Assembly: GCA_963677505.2 (NCBI GenBank)
Contig: CAXXWB010000047.1
Coordinates: 22,953-86,952, forward strand
Length of the DNA: 64,000 nt
Source: JBGSUZ01 sp963677505
GTDB lineage: Bacteria; Bacillota; Clostridia; Peptostreptococcales; Acidaminobacteraceae
Direction of reading: 5' to 3'
Shown: piece after piece, positions 7,387 to 16,881 of the stretch
Position numbering within the stretch: position 1 is the stretch's first letter
Layout: the number at the start of each line of letters is the position of its first letter
The notes under the pieces: model-generated
The model's database searches: none
Seen by the model: only the letters and a program-made list of their open reading frames with translations
What the model was told of the DNA's origin: nothing
Program-made: the position numbers and the translations under genes

Positions 7387-7953
7387 ATGGAAAATCTATT
7401 TTTAGAAAAACTAGCCCTTAATCCAATTATAGCGGCAATAAACGACTTAAATCAACTGAATGAAGCAATTGAGTCTACTGCAGAGGTCATTTTTCTTTTG
7501 ACTGGCACCATCTTTGAACTTCAAAGTATTGTGGAACGCATTAAACTCAGCGAGAAAATGGTCTTTGTTCATTTTGATTTGATGGAAGGTTTTTCAAAGG
7601 ATGTAGTTGGTTTAGATTACTTGTTAACTAATGTAAAACCAGACGGCATCATTTCCACTAAGAACCATTTGGTGAGGCACGCTAAGGAAAAAGGCTTTTA
7701 TTCCATTCAAAGATTGTTCCTATTAGATTCTCTTAATTTACAATCTGGGATTCACTCTATTCGATCGAATAATCCGGATGCGGTCGAAATACTCCCAGGT
7801 GTTATGCCAAAGGTTACTAAAATAATTGTAGGGCAGACTCAAAAGCCTATTATTACTGGTGGGCTAATAATGGACAAGGAGGATGTGATAACGAGCTTAA
7901 ATGCAGGGGCTACAGGAATTTCAAGCAGTTGTAAAGCTATTTGGAACATGTAA
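7387..7953 (+). CDS. glpP: GlpP glycerol-3-phosphate-responsive antiterminator
   Basis: A 188-residue TIM-barrel-like RNA-binding regulator. Family blocks are visible: FVHFDLMEGFSKDVVGLDYL, DGIISTK, LDSLNLQSGI, VEILPGVMPKV and GGLI...ATGISSS near the C-terminus. Known GlpP proteins bind glycerol-3-phosphate and let polymerase pass a terminator in glp leaders. AGGAGG precedes the ATG. It is the first gene of the operon, 30 bases ahead of glpF, and the likely target hairpin is at 10404-10457 before the dehydrogenase gene. Confidence 0.93.
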   Translation: MENLFLEKLALNPIIAAINDLNQLNEAIESTAEVIFLLTGTIFELQSIVERIKLSEKMVFVHFDLMEGFSKDVVGLDYLLTNVKPDGIISTKNHLVRHAKEKGFYSIQRLFLLDSLNLQSGIHSIRSNNPDAVEILPGVMPKVTKIIVGQTQKPIITGGLIMDKEDVITSLNAGATGISSSCKAIWNM

Positions 7954-7983
7954 TCTAAGATAAAAGATGAGGGGGAAAAATTT

Positions 7984-8817
7984 GTGATAAAAAAAGATAA
8001 TTTAATAGGTGAATTAATTGCGGAATTTATTGGTTCATTCATTTTGATTTTTATAGGTGCAGGCTCAGTTGCTGCAATGGTACTCAACGGTCAAAGCTAC
8101 AATATGTGGGATATTGGTTTGATCTGGGGTGCAGCGGTTACAATGGCAATTTATATTACAGGCGCAGTATCAGGCACTCATATTAACCCAGCAGTTACTA
8201 TAGGTCTTGCTGTATTCAGAGGCTTTTCTTGGAAAAAAGTGCCAACCTATATCGCTGCACAAGTTGCAGGTTGTTTCACTGGGGCATTTGGCGTTTACGC
8301 ACTCTTCCAAAATGGTTTTCTACAATTTGAAGCTGCAAACAACATTGTTCGTGGCACCGTAGCAAGTACAGCTACATCAGGGATTTTTACAACTTATCCA
8401 ACGGCTTACTTAAATAATATTGAAGCGCTTTTAGTTGAAATTTGTATCACTGCATTCTTATTTATGGTTATTTTAGCTTTAGGCGATGAAAAAAATACAA
8501 ACGCGCCACAAGGTAAATACGCGCCATTTGGTCCGATTCTTGTTGGTTTAACAATCGCTATTATAGGTGCATCTTTCGGCTGTCTCACTGGTTTTGCAAT
8601 GAACCCTGCTAGAGATTTCGGTCCAAAACTCTTCTGTGCTATTGCAGGATGGGGCAGTGCAGCATTACCAGCACCAAATAACTATTTCTGGGTACCAATT
8701 GTAGGCCCAATCCTTGGTGCAATGGTGGGCGGTCTTATTTATGATCACGGTGTAAGCAAATATATCGTCACAGCACAACCAGCTTCAGAAGAAAATAGTA
8801 CTGAAAAAACAGCTTAA
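7984..8817 (+). CDS. glpF: Glycerol uptake facilitator (aquaglyceroporin)
   Basis: A 277-residue MIP-family channel for passive glycerol entry across the cell membrane. It has six membrane segments and two half-helices with NPA boxes: GTHINPAVT (Asn near residue 68) and GFAMNPARDFGP (Asn near residue 206). The Asp after the second NPAR is the glycerol-channel marker. The GTG start at 7984 follows GAGGGGG. The C-terminal tail is short, polar and Glu/Thr-rich. It stands between glpP and glpK, so entry and phosphorylation are co-expressed. Confidence 0.95.
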   Translation: MIKKDNLIGELIAEFIGSFILIFIGAGSVAAMVLNGQSYNMWDIGLIWGAAVTMAIYITGAVSGTHINPAVTIGLAVFRGFSWKKVPTYIAAQVAGCFTGAFGVYALFQNGFLQFEAANNIVRGTVASTATSGIFTTYPTAYLNNIEALLVEICITAFLFMVILALGDEKNTNAPQGKYAPFGPILVGLTIAIIGASFGCLTGFAMNPARDFGPKLFCAIAGWGSAALPAPNNYFWVPIVGPILGAMVGGLIYDHGVSKYIVTAQPASEENSTEKTA

Positions 8818-8842
8818 TACCAATACTGAGGAGGATAATCAT

Positions 8843-10342
8843 ATGGATAAGAAGTACATTTTATCTTTAGATCAAGGAACAACAAGCTCAAGAGCTATTT
8901 TATTCAACAAAGCTGGCGAAATCGTAAAAGTGGCTCAAAAAGAGTTTACTCAGTTCTATCCTAAAGCGGGTTGGGTGGAGCATGATCCTATGGAAATTTG
9001 GGGCACGCAATCAGGTGTAGCCAGAGAAGTTATTGAAACAGCAGGCATTTCACCTTTTGATATTGCAGCTATCGGTATTACAAACCAAAGAGAAACAACA
9101 GTAGTATGGGACAAAAATACTGGTAAACCTGTTTATAACGCCATTGTTTGGCAGTGCAGAAGAACTGCTGGCATTTGCGACGATCTTAAGTCAAGAGGTT
9201 TGGAAGAATACGTTAAAGCCAATACAGGTCTTGTTGTAGATGCTTACTTCTCAGGAACTAAAATCAAATGGATTTTAGACAACGTTGAAGGCGCAAGAGA
9301 AAAAGCTGAAAAAGGGGAACTCCTCTTCGGTAATATTGATACATGGCTCATTTGGAATTTAACCCGTGGTGAAGTTCATGTGACAGACTACTCAAACGCT
9401 TCAAGAACCATGCTCTTTAACATAAAAGACCTTAAATGGGATGAAAAAATTCTAAAAGAATTAGATATTCCGATGTCAATGCTTCCAGCAGTTAAGCAAT
9501 CTTCAGAAGTATACGGCGTTACCGACAAGCATACTTTTGGCGGCGCTGAAATTGCCATTTCTGGTATTGCTGGCGACCAACAAGCGGCTCTGTTTGGACA
9601 AGCTTGTTTCAAAAAAGGTATGGCAAAGAATACTTACGGCACAGGTTGTTTCATGCTGATGAACACTGGTGAACAACTGGTTCCATCTAAAAATGGTTTA
9701 TTGACTACCATCGCATGGGGCGTTGACGGAAAAGTAGAATATGCCCTTGAAGGATCAATCTTCATGGGAGGCGCATCGGTTCAATGGCTTAGAGACGAAA
9801 TGAAGCTTATTACAGATGCAGCAGACAGTGAATACTACGCTCAAAAGGTTGCGGATACAAATGGTGTGTACTTAGTACCAGCATTTGCAGGTCTCGGCGC
9901 ACCCTACTGGGATATGTATGCAAGAGGCACTATTGTTGGTCTTACAAGAGGTGCAAATAAAAACCACATTATCAGAGCGACCTTAGAATCCATTGCTTAT
10001 CAAACCAGAGATGTTTTGGAAGCCATGCAGGAAGATTCTAATATTAAGCTTGAAACCCTTAAAGTAGATGGTGGGGCAACGGCAAATGACTTCTTGATGC
10101 AGTTCCAATCAGATATCCTTGGCGTTAAAGTTGACAGACCTAAGGTTACTGAAACAACAGCACTTGGAGCAGCTTACCTAGCAGGTCTTGCAGTTGGTTT
10201 CTGGTCTTCTAAAGACGAAATCTCAGAAAACTGGGCAGTAGACAGAACTTTCGCTCATGTCCTTCCAGACCACGAAAAAGAAGATAAGTATAAGGGCTGG
10301 AAGAAGGCAGTAGGCCGTTCTCAAGCATGGGAAAACGAATAG
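8843..10342 (+). CDS. glpK: Glycerol kinase
   Basis: A 499-residue FGGY-family kinase that makes glycerol-3-phosphate from glycerol and ATP. It is full length, with the N-terminal phosphate loop LDQGTTSSRAILF, the NQRETTVVWD block, the GNIDTWLIWNLT signature, and YGTGCFMLMNTGE and LKVDGGATANDFLMQFQSD in the second half. GAGGAGG lies upstream of the ATG. The gene is intact, in contrast to the four genes behind it. Its product is substrate for the GlpA-like dehydrogenase and ligand for GlpP. Confidence 0.97.
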   Translation: MDKKYILSLDQGTTSSRAILFNKAGEIVKVAQKEFTQFYPKAGWVEHDPMEIWGTQSGVAREVIETAGISPFDIAAIGITNQRETTVVWDKNTGKPVYNAIVWQCRRTAGICDDLKSRGLEEYVKANTGLVVDAYFSGTKIKWILDNVEGAREKAEKGELLFGNIDTWLIWNLTRGEVHVTDYSNASRTMLFNIKDLKWDEKILKELDIPMSMLPAVKQSSEVYGVTDKHTFGGAEIAISGIAGDQQAALFGQACFKKGMAKNTYGTGCFMLMNTGEQLVPSKNGLLTTIAWGVDGKVEYALEGSIFMGGASVQWLRDEMKLITDAADSEYYAQKVADTNGVYLVPAFAGLGAPYWDMYARGTIVGLTRGANKNHIIRATLESIAYQTRDVLEAMQEDSNIKLETLKVDGGATANDFLMQFQSDILGVKVDRPKVTETTALGAAYLAGLAVGFWSSKDEISENWAVDRTFAHVLPDHEKEDKYKGWKKAVGRSQAWENE

Positions 10343-10403
10343 TTGGAATATTCCAATGAATATGCTATAATAAACCCAATTCAATAAAAGGCAAGAGAAT
10401 GAG

Positions 10404-10457
10404 AGCCGCTATGAACACAGATCTTTTTAAAAGGTCTGGTTTGTAGCGGCTATTTTT
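10404..10457 (+). promoter_or_regulatory. Leader terminator hairpin before glpA, likely GlpP target
   Basis: AGCCGCTA (10404-10411) pairs with TAGCGGCT (10444-10451). The inner arms CAGATCTTTTT and AAAAGGTCTG extend the stem to about 20 base pairs, followed by ATTTTTATT. It lies in the 198-base gap between glpK and the dehydrogenase gene. By analogy with the Bacillus glpD leader, it should stop transcription unless GlpP with glycerol-3-phosphate overrides it. Confidence 0.75.
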
Positions 10458-10540
10458 ATTGGGCAATATGCCCCGAAATACATGCTTTTGAAACAATTTA
10501 AGCGGTTAATCCAAAGGGAAACTAAGGGGGATTTTTAAAG

Positions 10541-11994
10541 ATGTATGATGTTGCGATAATCGGCGCTGGGGTTATTGGTACAGCCATCGCCAGAGAATTG
10601 ACTAAATATAAATGTGAAGTTGTAATCCTTGAAAGAGGTCATGACGTATCTATAGGCACAACTAAAGCCAACAGTGGAATCGTTCATGCTGGCTATGATG
10701 CACCCTGTGAGAGTAACAAGGGTAGATTCAATGCCAAGGGAAATGCTATGTATGAGCAGATTTGTAAAGAACTAGATGTTCCTTTTCACAGAATAGGCTC
10801 CTTGGTCTGTGCTTTTGAGGAAGAAGATTTAACAACGTTAGAAAACCTAAAGGACAATGGCGAAAAATTAGGCATACCGGGACTCAAAATCATTGATCAA
10901 CAAACGGTAAGAAGTATGGAACCTCATATAAGCGACCGAGTGATTGCTGCACTTTATGCACCAACAGCAGGTATTACAGAACCGTGGGCGCTTGCAGTGG
11001 CATATGCTGAAAACGCATTAGACAATGGGGCAGCGTTAATGCTAGATTTTGAAGTTTCAAACATTGAAAAAACAAATATGGGATATAAGCTCAGCAATGC
11101 TGATATGGATATAGAAGCAAAATATGTGGTGAACTGTGCAGGGGTATACGCAGACGACCTTTATCGATTGATTGACCCAAGTACATCTTTAGAAATTCGA
11201 CCAATACGTGGTCAATACTATCTTCTAGACAAAAGCTGTGGGTCTTGGGTCAATCATGTGGTGTTTCCTTGCCCTTCCAAACTTGGGAAAGGGACTTTGG
11301 TAGTACCAACGGTAGATGGCAACTTGTTAGTTGGTCCAGACTCAGAAGTTCTTGAAAAGAATCAAAAGAGGCGGTACAAACGGAAGCAGAGCGCCTTTCT
11401 CATGTAAGAGATTTGGCGGCAAAATTAATTAAAGATGTTCCTTACAGAGAAACCATTACCACTTTTTCAGGGCTGAGAGCAGACCCTAAAGATGGAGATT
11501 TTGTACTGGAAGAATCAAAGCTAGAAGGCTTCTTCAATGCCGCAGGCATAAAATCTCCAGGCCTTTCCTGTGCACCTGCTATTGGACAGTATATGGCAGA
11601 ACTGGTGGCTAAAAAAGCTCAGTTTTCTACAAACCCTTCGTTTAATCCGAACAGACGACCAAGCATTAAAATGGCACAGTTAAGCGATGAAGAAAAAAAC
11701 AGCCTCATTCAAAAAGATCCTAGATACGGCAGAATCATTTGCAGATGTGAAATGATTACAGAAGGTGAAATTGTAGACGTGATTCATAGAAACGCAGGGG
11801 GCAGAAGTGTCAACGGCATTAAGAGAAGAGCAAGGCCCGGTGCTGGAAGATGCCAAGGGGGATTTTGTAGTCCTAGAGTTTTAGAAATACTGGCAAGAGA
11901 GCTTGATTTAGATATGAGAGACATCTGTTTGGAAAGCAAAGATTCTAAGGTGCTATTAGGGTTAACCAAAAGTGCCGATCAGGAGGTCATGTAA
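10541..11994 (+). pseudogene. glpA: GlpA-like FAD glycerol-3-phosphate dehydrogenase (one frameshift)
   Basis: A flavoprotein of about 484 residues that would oxidise glycerol-3-phosphate to dihydroxyacetone phosphate. The DAO domain starts with VAIIGAGVIGTAIARELTKY. After the break the second half reads TTFSGLRADPKDGDF and GIKSPGLSCAPAIG, then a C-terminal BFD-like [2Fe-2S] domain with ICRCEMITEGE and RCQGGFC. The frame breaks in an A-run at 11364-11367, where one A appears missing: the first frame ends at 11407, and the other frame reads EAVQTEAERLSHVRDLAAKL without a gap. Both halves are otherwise well conserved, so the gene may be whole in the cell. GGGGG lies upstream of the ATG. Confidence 0.85.
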
Positions 11995-13253
11995 TGAAAT
12001 ACGATATAGTAGTGATCGGCGGCGGACCCGCAGGGCTTGCGGCAGCCATTGAAGCAAAGAAAAAAAGGCGTCTCCTCTATCTTGGTGATTGAAAGAGATA
12101 GAGAATTAGGCGGTATTCTTCAACAATGTATTCACAATGGTTTTGGACTACATGTTTTTAAAGAAGAGTTAACGGGTCCTGAATATGCCGAACGGTTTAT
12201 TGAAGAACTAAAGGCTCAGGGCATTGATTATATGTTGGATACGATGGTTTTAAGCGTTACAGAGACTAAAAATATTACCGCTATGAACAGCCAACAAGGA
12301 CTCATGGAAATTCAGGCAAAAGCCATCGTCATGGCGATGGGGTGCAGAGAGAGAACGAGAGGAGCTATTGGTATTCCAGGAACCAGACCCGCAGGGGTAT
12401 TCAGTGCTGGAACGGCTCAGCGCTACCTGAACATGGAAGGCTATATGGTTGGTAAGAGAGTGGTTATATTAGGCTCAGGAGATATTGGACTTATTATGGC
12501 GAGAAGAATGACCCTAGAGGGTGCAAAAGTGCTTGCAGTTGCAGAGGTTATGCCTTTTTCTGGGGGACTTATGAGAAACATCGTCCAGTGTTTGGACGAC
12601 TTTGATATTCCTTTACTCTTAAGCCACACGGTGACAGAAATTAAGGAAGGGACCGAGTCGAAGGGGTTGTCATCTCTCAGGTAGATGAAAATCGAAAGCC
12701 AATACCGGGAACTGAAATTGCCTACGACTGTGATACCTTGCTCCTAAGCGTGGGACTGATTCCAGAAAATGAATTGTCTAAAGAAGCAGGCATTTTAATT
12801 GACCCTTCAACAAACGGACCTATTGTTAACGAAGCGATGGAAACCTCCGTTTCAGGTATATTCGCTTGTGGAAACGTGGTTCATGTTCATGATCTGGTTG
12901 ACTTTGTTACCGCAGAGAGCAGAAGAGCAGGAAGCTATGCTGCTCAATATGTTCAGGGGACGCTGGCAGACACGAAAGAAAAACTGAATACTGTTGCGGG
13001 TTCAGGGATTACCTATATTGTGCCGCAAAAGATTCGACCTGAAAATTTAGATGAGAAAGTTTCTCTCTTTATGAGAGTGAATCAAACCTTCTCCAATGTA
13101 AGTCTTGTGGTAAAGGCAGGAGATCAAGTGGTTCGAGCATTTAAAAAGAAACACTTAGCTCCAGGGGAGATGGAAAGCATCGATTTAGACAAAGATATGT
13201 TAGAAGACATGGGTGTAGAAACCCTTACCATAGAAGTTCGAAGGGAGGCATAA
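11994..13253 (+). pseudogene. GlpB-like FAD/NAD(P)-binding oxidoreductase (two frameshifts)
   Basis: A flavoprotein of about 419 residues that overlaps the glpA stop by one base (TAATG) and has AGGAGG at 11981-11986. It starts YDIVVIGGGPAGLAAAIEAK and has LGGILQQCIHNGFG, the second dinucleotide fold VVILGSGDIGLIMARRM, and GIFACGNVVHVHDLVDFV. Two shifts break it: one extra A in the A7 run at 12060-12066, and one missing G at 12645-12646. Correcting both gives a continuous family-like protein. It probably passes electrons from the GlpA-like subunit onward together with the DUF1667 protein. Confidence 0.82.
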
Positions 13254-13256
13254 ACG

Positions 13257-13650
13257 GTGAAAATTGGAGAAATGAAAGATATGGTTTGTATTGTATGCCC
13301 AGTCGGGTGCCGATTAACACTAGAATATATGAAAGAGACCCCAATAGCCTTAGATGCCTTTGAAGTGAAGGGAAACAAGTGTAAGCGGGGGAAGCGAATA
13401 CGCCATTAAAGAAATGACAGCGCCGACCCGTATGTTACCGACTACGGTAAAAATACAAGAGGGAACGCTGAACCGCCTGCCTGTTAGAACGGCGAATCCA
13501 GTCCCGAAAGAATTGCTTTTCGATTGTATGGAAATTATCAATCATGTAGAAGTTCAAGCGCCGATTAAGGTTGGCGATGTGGTGATTGCCAATATTTTAG
13601 GAACAGGTGTGGATGTTATTGCAACAAGAAGCATGGGTAGATCAAAATAA
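13257..13650 (+). pseudogene. DUF1667 protein of the glp operon (one frameshift)
   Basis: A small Cys-rich protein of about 130 residues that regularly accompanies GlpA/GlpB-like pairs in Clostridia. The GTG start follows GGGAGG. It reads MVCIVCPVGCRLT and GNKCKRG, so it has a CxxC...C and a further Cys that could bind a metal or cluster. One extra G in the run at 13387-13391 breaks the frame; the other frame continues SEYAIKEMTAPTRMLPTTV and ends ILGTGVDVIATRSM. Its role in electron transfer is inferred from operon context. Confidence 0.8.
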
Positions 13651-13668
13651 AATTCAGAGGTGGCTCAA

Positions 13669-15094
13669 ATGAATGTGATCCAAATGCCGTTGGTTGACAA
13701 TAGAAGAGATCAAGAACTATCAATATTCCACTATGCCCGTATTTTAGAGGCTATGAAGGAAGCGGTTTGCCTCATAGATGTAAAAGGGGAAATTCAATAT
13801 GTCAACGACGCCTACTGCCATTTATTCCAAGTTCAAAAATCAAAAACCGTTGGCAAATCCATTTACAAAACCATTGTAGATGATTTGACCATTCGATGTT
13901 TGAAATCTCACAAGCTCTGTGAAGGAGAGTTGGCCTATAAGGGTTTAGAAGGCACTCTTACGGTTTTGGCTGAACCTATCTTTTTCGGTGGTCAGTTGGA
14001 AGGTGTTCTCAGCCGATACAGTCATGTGGTGGAAAATGAAAACAGTTTTGGGAAAATCAACTGCCATTAAATTGAATGACTACGTTCGTCAGAACCCTTT
14101 TGCAGATTTCTATGTGACAGAAAATCAGAAGTTGATTGCGGAATTGATTATGGCAAAAAAAGCGGCGGCAACGGATTCTACCATTTTAATACTGGGTGAA
14201 AGTGGCACGGGTAAAGAATTGATTTCTAAAGGCATTCATCATAACAGCCGTCGTCAGGACAAGCCCTTCATTGCAGTGAACTGTGGGGCAATTCCAGCGA
14301 ACCTCATTGAGTCAGAATTATTTGGTCACGAACAAGGGGCTTTCACAGGTGCCCTGAAAACAAAAATTGGTAAATTTGAATTAGCAGATGGTGGCACTAT
14401 TTTTCTTGACGAAATTGGCGACTTGCCTTTGGAGTTACAAGTAAAACTACTCAGAGTCATTCAAGAAATGGAAATTGAACGGGTGGGTGGACAACAGCCT
14501 CAGAAAATAGATGTTCGAATCATTGCGGCAACCCATCAGAATTTAGAAGTGATGATCCATGAGGGCAAATTTAGAGAAGATCTTTACTACCGCCTCAACG
14601 TCATTCCTATTCACTTAATCCCTCTTAGAGAACGGTTAGGCGATATTCGGCCCTTGGTTAAGCGACTTAGTGCTAAAATCTGTGGGGGAATGGGCCTGGA
14701 AGAAATCTCATTTGAAGAAAAAGCCATAGAGATGCTAGAGTCTTGGCAGTGGCCGGGCAATGTTCGAGAATTAGAAAATATTGTAGAGCGGGCTGTGGTC
14801 TTGTGTGAAGGAGAATGTGTCAGTAGTCACGACCTTCCTAATGAAATGAGGCAAGTCTATGAAATCTATCAAGCTCATCAGGTTGAAATTTTAGAAGGTC
14901 TTGAAGAAAATAGTCAGGTTCTAGATTTGAATCCTAGAGGCAATGTCCAGAAATTCGAAGACTATGAGCGAATGATTATTCAAATGGCAATGGAGAAACA
15001 CAAGAGTTATAATGCCGCAGGAAAGGCCCTTGGCCTTACCCATAAAACGGTAGCAGCAAAAGTTAAAAAATATGGACTGGGTATCGAAGCTTAG
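13669..15094 (+). pseudogene. PAS-domain sigma-54 activator of the glp operon (one frameshift)
   Basis: A bacterial enhancer-binding protein of about 475 residues. It has an N-terminal PAS domain (YARILEAMKEAVCLIDVKGE, residues about 20-120), a central AAA+ domain with Walker A GESGTGKE, the sigma-54 contact loop GAFTGA and GGTIFLDEIGDLP, and a C-terminal Fis-type helix-turn-helix (YNAAGKALGLTHKTVAAKVK). One extra base in GGGAAAA at 14050-14056 splits it between PAS and AAA+. The intact GAFTGA loop and the sigma-54 promoter before glpP make it the obvious activator of this operon. The PAS ligand is unknown. Confidence 0.85.
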
Positions 15095-15155
15095 TCTACA
15101 AGCTACAACACCAAACAACAAACTGTAATTTCTAAATAAATACAATTTCTAAATC

Positions 15156-15203
15156 ATAAAGGGTCGCTGAAAATATGGTAAAATATTTTCAGCGACCTTT
15201 TGA
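15156..15203 (+). terminator. Terminator of the glycerol operon
   Basis: AAAGGTCGCTGAAAATATTT and its complement form an almost perfect stem of about 18 base pairs around a GGTA loop, followed by TTTTG. It lies 62 bases behind the sigma-54 activator gene and before the next gene. Confidence 0.85.
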
Positions 15204-15244
15204 ATATAAATCAATCTAAAGTACCGCTTAGGGAGGCAAAAACC

Positions 15245-16030
15245 ATGAAAAAGAATCCAATTGCTACAATCCAAATGGCGTCTGGCAATGCCATTAAAAT
15301 AGAAATAATGCCTACAGAAGCGCCAAATACAGCGGCAAGCTTTATATGGCTGGCAGAACAAGGGGCTTTTGACAATAGACCGATTAAGCGGATCGTACCC
15401 GATTTTGTAATTCAACCGAGCTTCAATGCTTTTGAGAAAGACCAACGTTGCGATTTTATGATTCAAGGCGAGTTTAGAGCCAATGGTTTTAACAACCAAC
15501 TTCCACTAACGAAGTACGCTGTAGCAATGGGTGGAGATGGTGAAACCTTAACGTCGGGCAGTTGCTTTTTTATAGTGGTTGGAGACGCTATGGAAAAACT
15601 GGACGGAAAGTACTCTGGCTTTGGAAAAGTCATTGAGGGTTTTGACGAAGTTGACCGCTTGGTAAGGGTTCCGCTAAAGTCTGTAGAAACCGATTTACCC
15701 GGTGTCGTGATCAATGAGCCTGAACAAATGGAAGTCATTGAAAGAATAACAGTGGAGACTTTTGGTGAGATCTATAATGAACCTGTAAAAACTAAGGGTG
15801 TATGGGCTTATGAGAGAAAGGAATTGATTCAAGGGGCAGTCTTTGAGCATTTTAAAGGCAACCAGTATAAGGTTCTTCACATGGGGAATCATTCTGAGAC
15901 CGGTGAAGAAATGGTTATCTATCAAAAATTAAGTGATGCCTCTGAAATTTGGGTGAGACCAGTAGAAATGTTTTTAGAAACCCTTTTAGTGGATGGCAAG
16001 GTCATCAGAAGGTTTAGGAAAATATCATGA
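15245..16030 (+). CDS. Cyclophilin-type peptidyl-prolyl isomerase fused to DUF1653
   Basis: A 261-residue cytosolic protein without signal peptide. Residues 1-165 are a cyclophilin domain: VPDFVIQPS and a GDGETLTSGSCFFIVVGD block are recognisable, and the catalytic Arg-rich strand is degenerate. Residues about 195-261 form a DUF1653 domain (HFKGNQYKVLHMGNHSETGE, VIYQKLSD, WVRPVEMF). The ATG at 15245 follows GGGAGG; an upstream start at 15200 lies in the terminator region and is rejected. The sfsA start follows four bases before its stop. Confidence 0.85.
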   Translation: MKKNPIATIQMASGNAIKIEIMPTEAPNTAASFIWLAEQGAFDNRPIKRIVPDFVIQPSFNAFEKDQRCDFMIQGEFRANGFNNQLPLTKYAVAMGGDGETLTSGSCFFIVVGDAMEKLDGKYSGFGKVIEGFDEVDRLVRVPLKSVETDLPGVVINEPEQMEVIERITVETFGEIYNEPVKTKGVWAYERKELIQGAVFEHFKGNQYKVLHMGNHSETGEEMVIYQKLSDASEIWVRPVEMFLETLLVDGKVIRRFRKIS

Positions 16031-16713
16031 AATATGACAACATGATCAAAGCCATCTTTAAAGAGCGTTTAAACCGATTCATAGCCAAAATTGATGTTGA
16101 AGGGGAAGAAGTCCTCGCCCATGTTAAAAATACTGGCAGATGTAAAGAGTTGTTAGTACCGAATGCCAGTGTTTATGTATCTTTTTCAAATAAAGAGACC
16201 AGAAAGACCAAATATGACCTCATTGGTGTGGTTAAGGGAGATCGTCTCATTAATATGGACAGTCAAGCACCGAATAAAGTGGTTCAAGAATGGCTTGAAG
16301 CAGGAAGCTATTTCCCTGATTTGAAGCTCGTTAAGCCAGAAAAGACATATGGAAAATCTCGGTTTGATTTTTATATTGAAACAAGCTCTGAAAGGGCATT
16401 CATAGAAGTTAAAGGCGCCACTTTAGAAGAAAATGGGGTTGTAAGGTTCCCGGATGCCCCTACAGAAAGAGGCGTAAAGCATATTTACGAACTGATTGAC
16501 TGCCTTAAAAATGGGTATGAAGCTTATATCATCTTTGTAATTCAAATGAAAGGCGTCCTTTATTTTATGCCAAACGACGACACTCACAAAGCATTTGGAG
16601 ACGCACTCAGAAAAGCTGAAGCCGAAGGGGTTCACATTTTGGCACTGGATTGTCACGTGACACCCGACAGTCTTAAATTAGCTGATTTTGTAGAGGTAAG
16701 ATTGACGGAATAA
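16027..16713 (+). CDS. sfsA: SfsA family protein (sugar fermentation stimulation)
   Basis: A 228-residue protein of the SfsA family, with an N-terminal OB-like fold and a C-terminal PD-(D/E)xK-like nuclease fold. Visible blocks are AHVKNTGRCKELL, FDFYIETSSERAFIEVKGAT and FPDAPTERGVKHIYELI, the last two being the family's conserved core. Length matches the family. It overlaps the isomerase gene by four bases (ATGA), so the two are translated as a pair. The molecular activity of SfsA is not settled. Confidence 0.93.
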   Translation: MKYDNMIKAIFKERLNRFIAKIDVEGEEVLAHVKNTGRCKELLVPNASVYVSFSNKETRKTKYDLIGVVKGDRLINMDSQAPNKVVQEWLEAGSYFPDLKLVKPEKTYGKSRFDFYIETSSERAFIEVKGATLEENGVVRFPDAPTERGVKHIYELIDCLKNGYEAYIIFVIQMKGVLYFMPNDDTHKAFGDALRKAEAEGVHILALDCHVTPDSLKLADFVEVRLTE

Positions 16714-16881
16714 GGTGAACTTGAAAAAACAAAAGTGCTAAAGAAATAGAGGCTACAAGCACCAGAAATATATTTCGATTATAGATAGCAAAATTGTTTT
16801 TTTATAGTATTTAGTGGTATAATTATAATATCACTAGAAGTATGAATATGACACTCTGAGTCCTACATAAGGAGGTGTTTT

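Noticed and set aside
12799..12987. 62-codon reading frame inside the GlpB-like gene
   Set aside because: It is another frame of a well-conserved flavoprotein segment.
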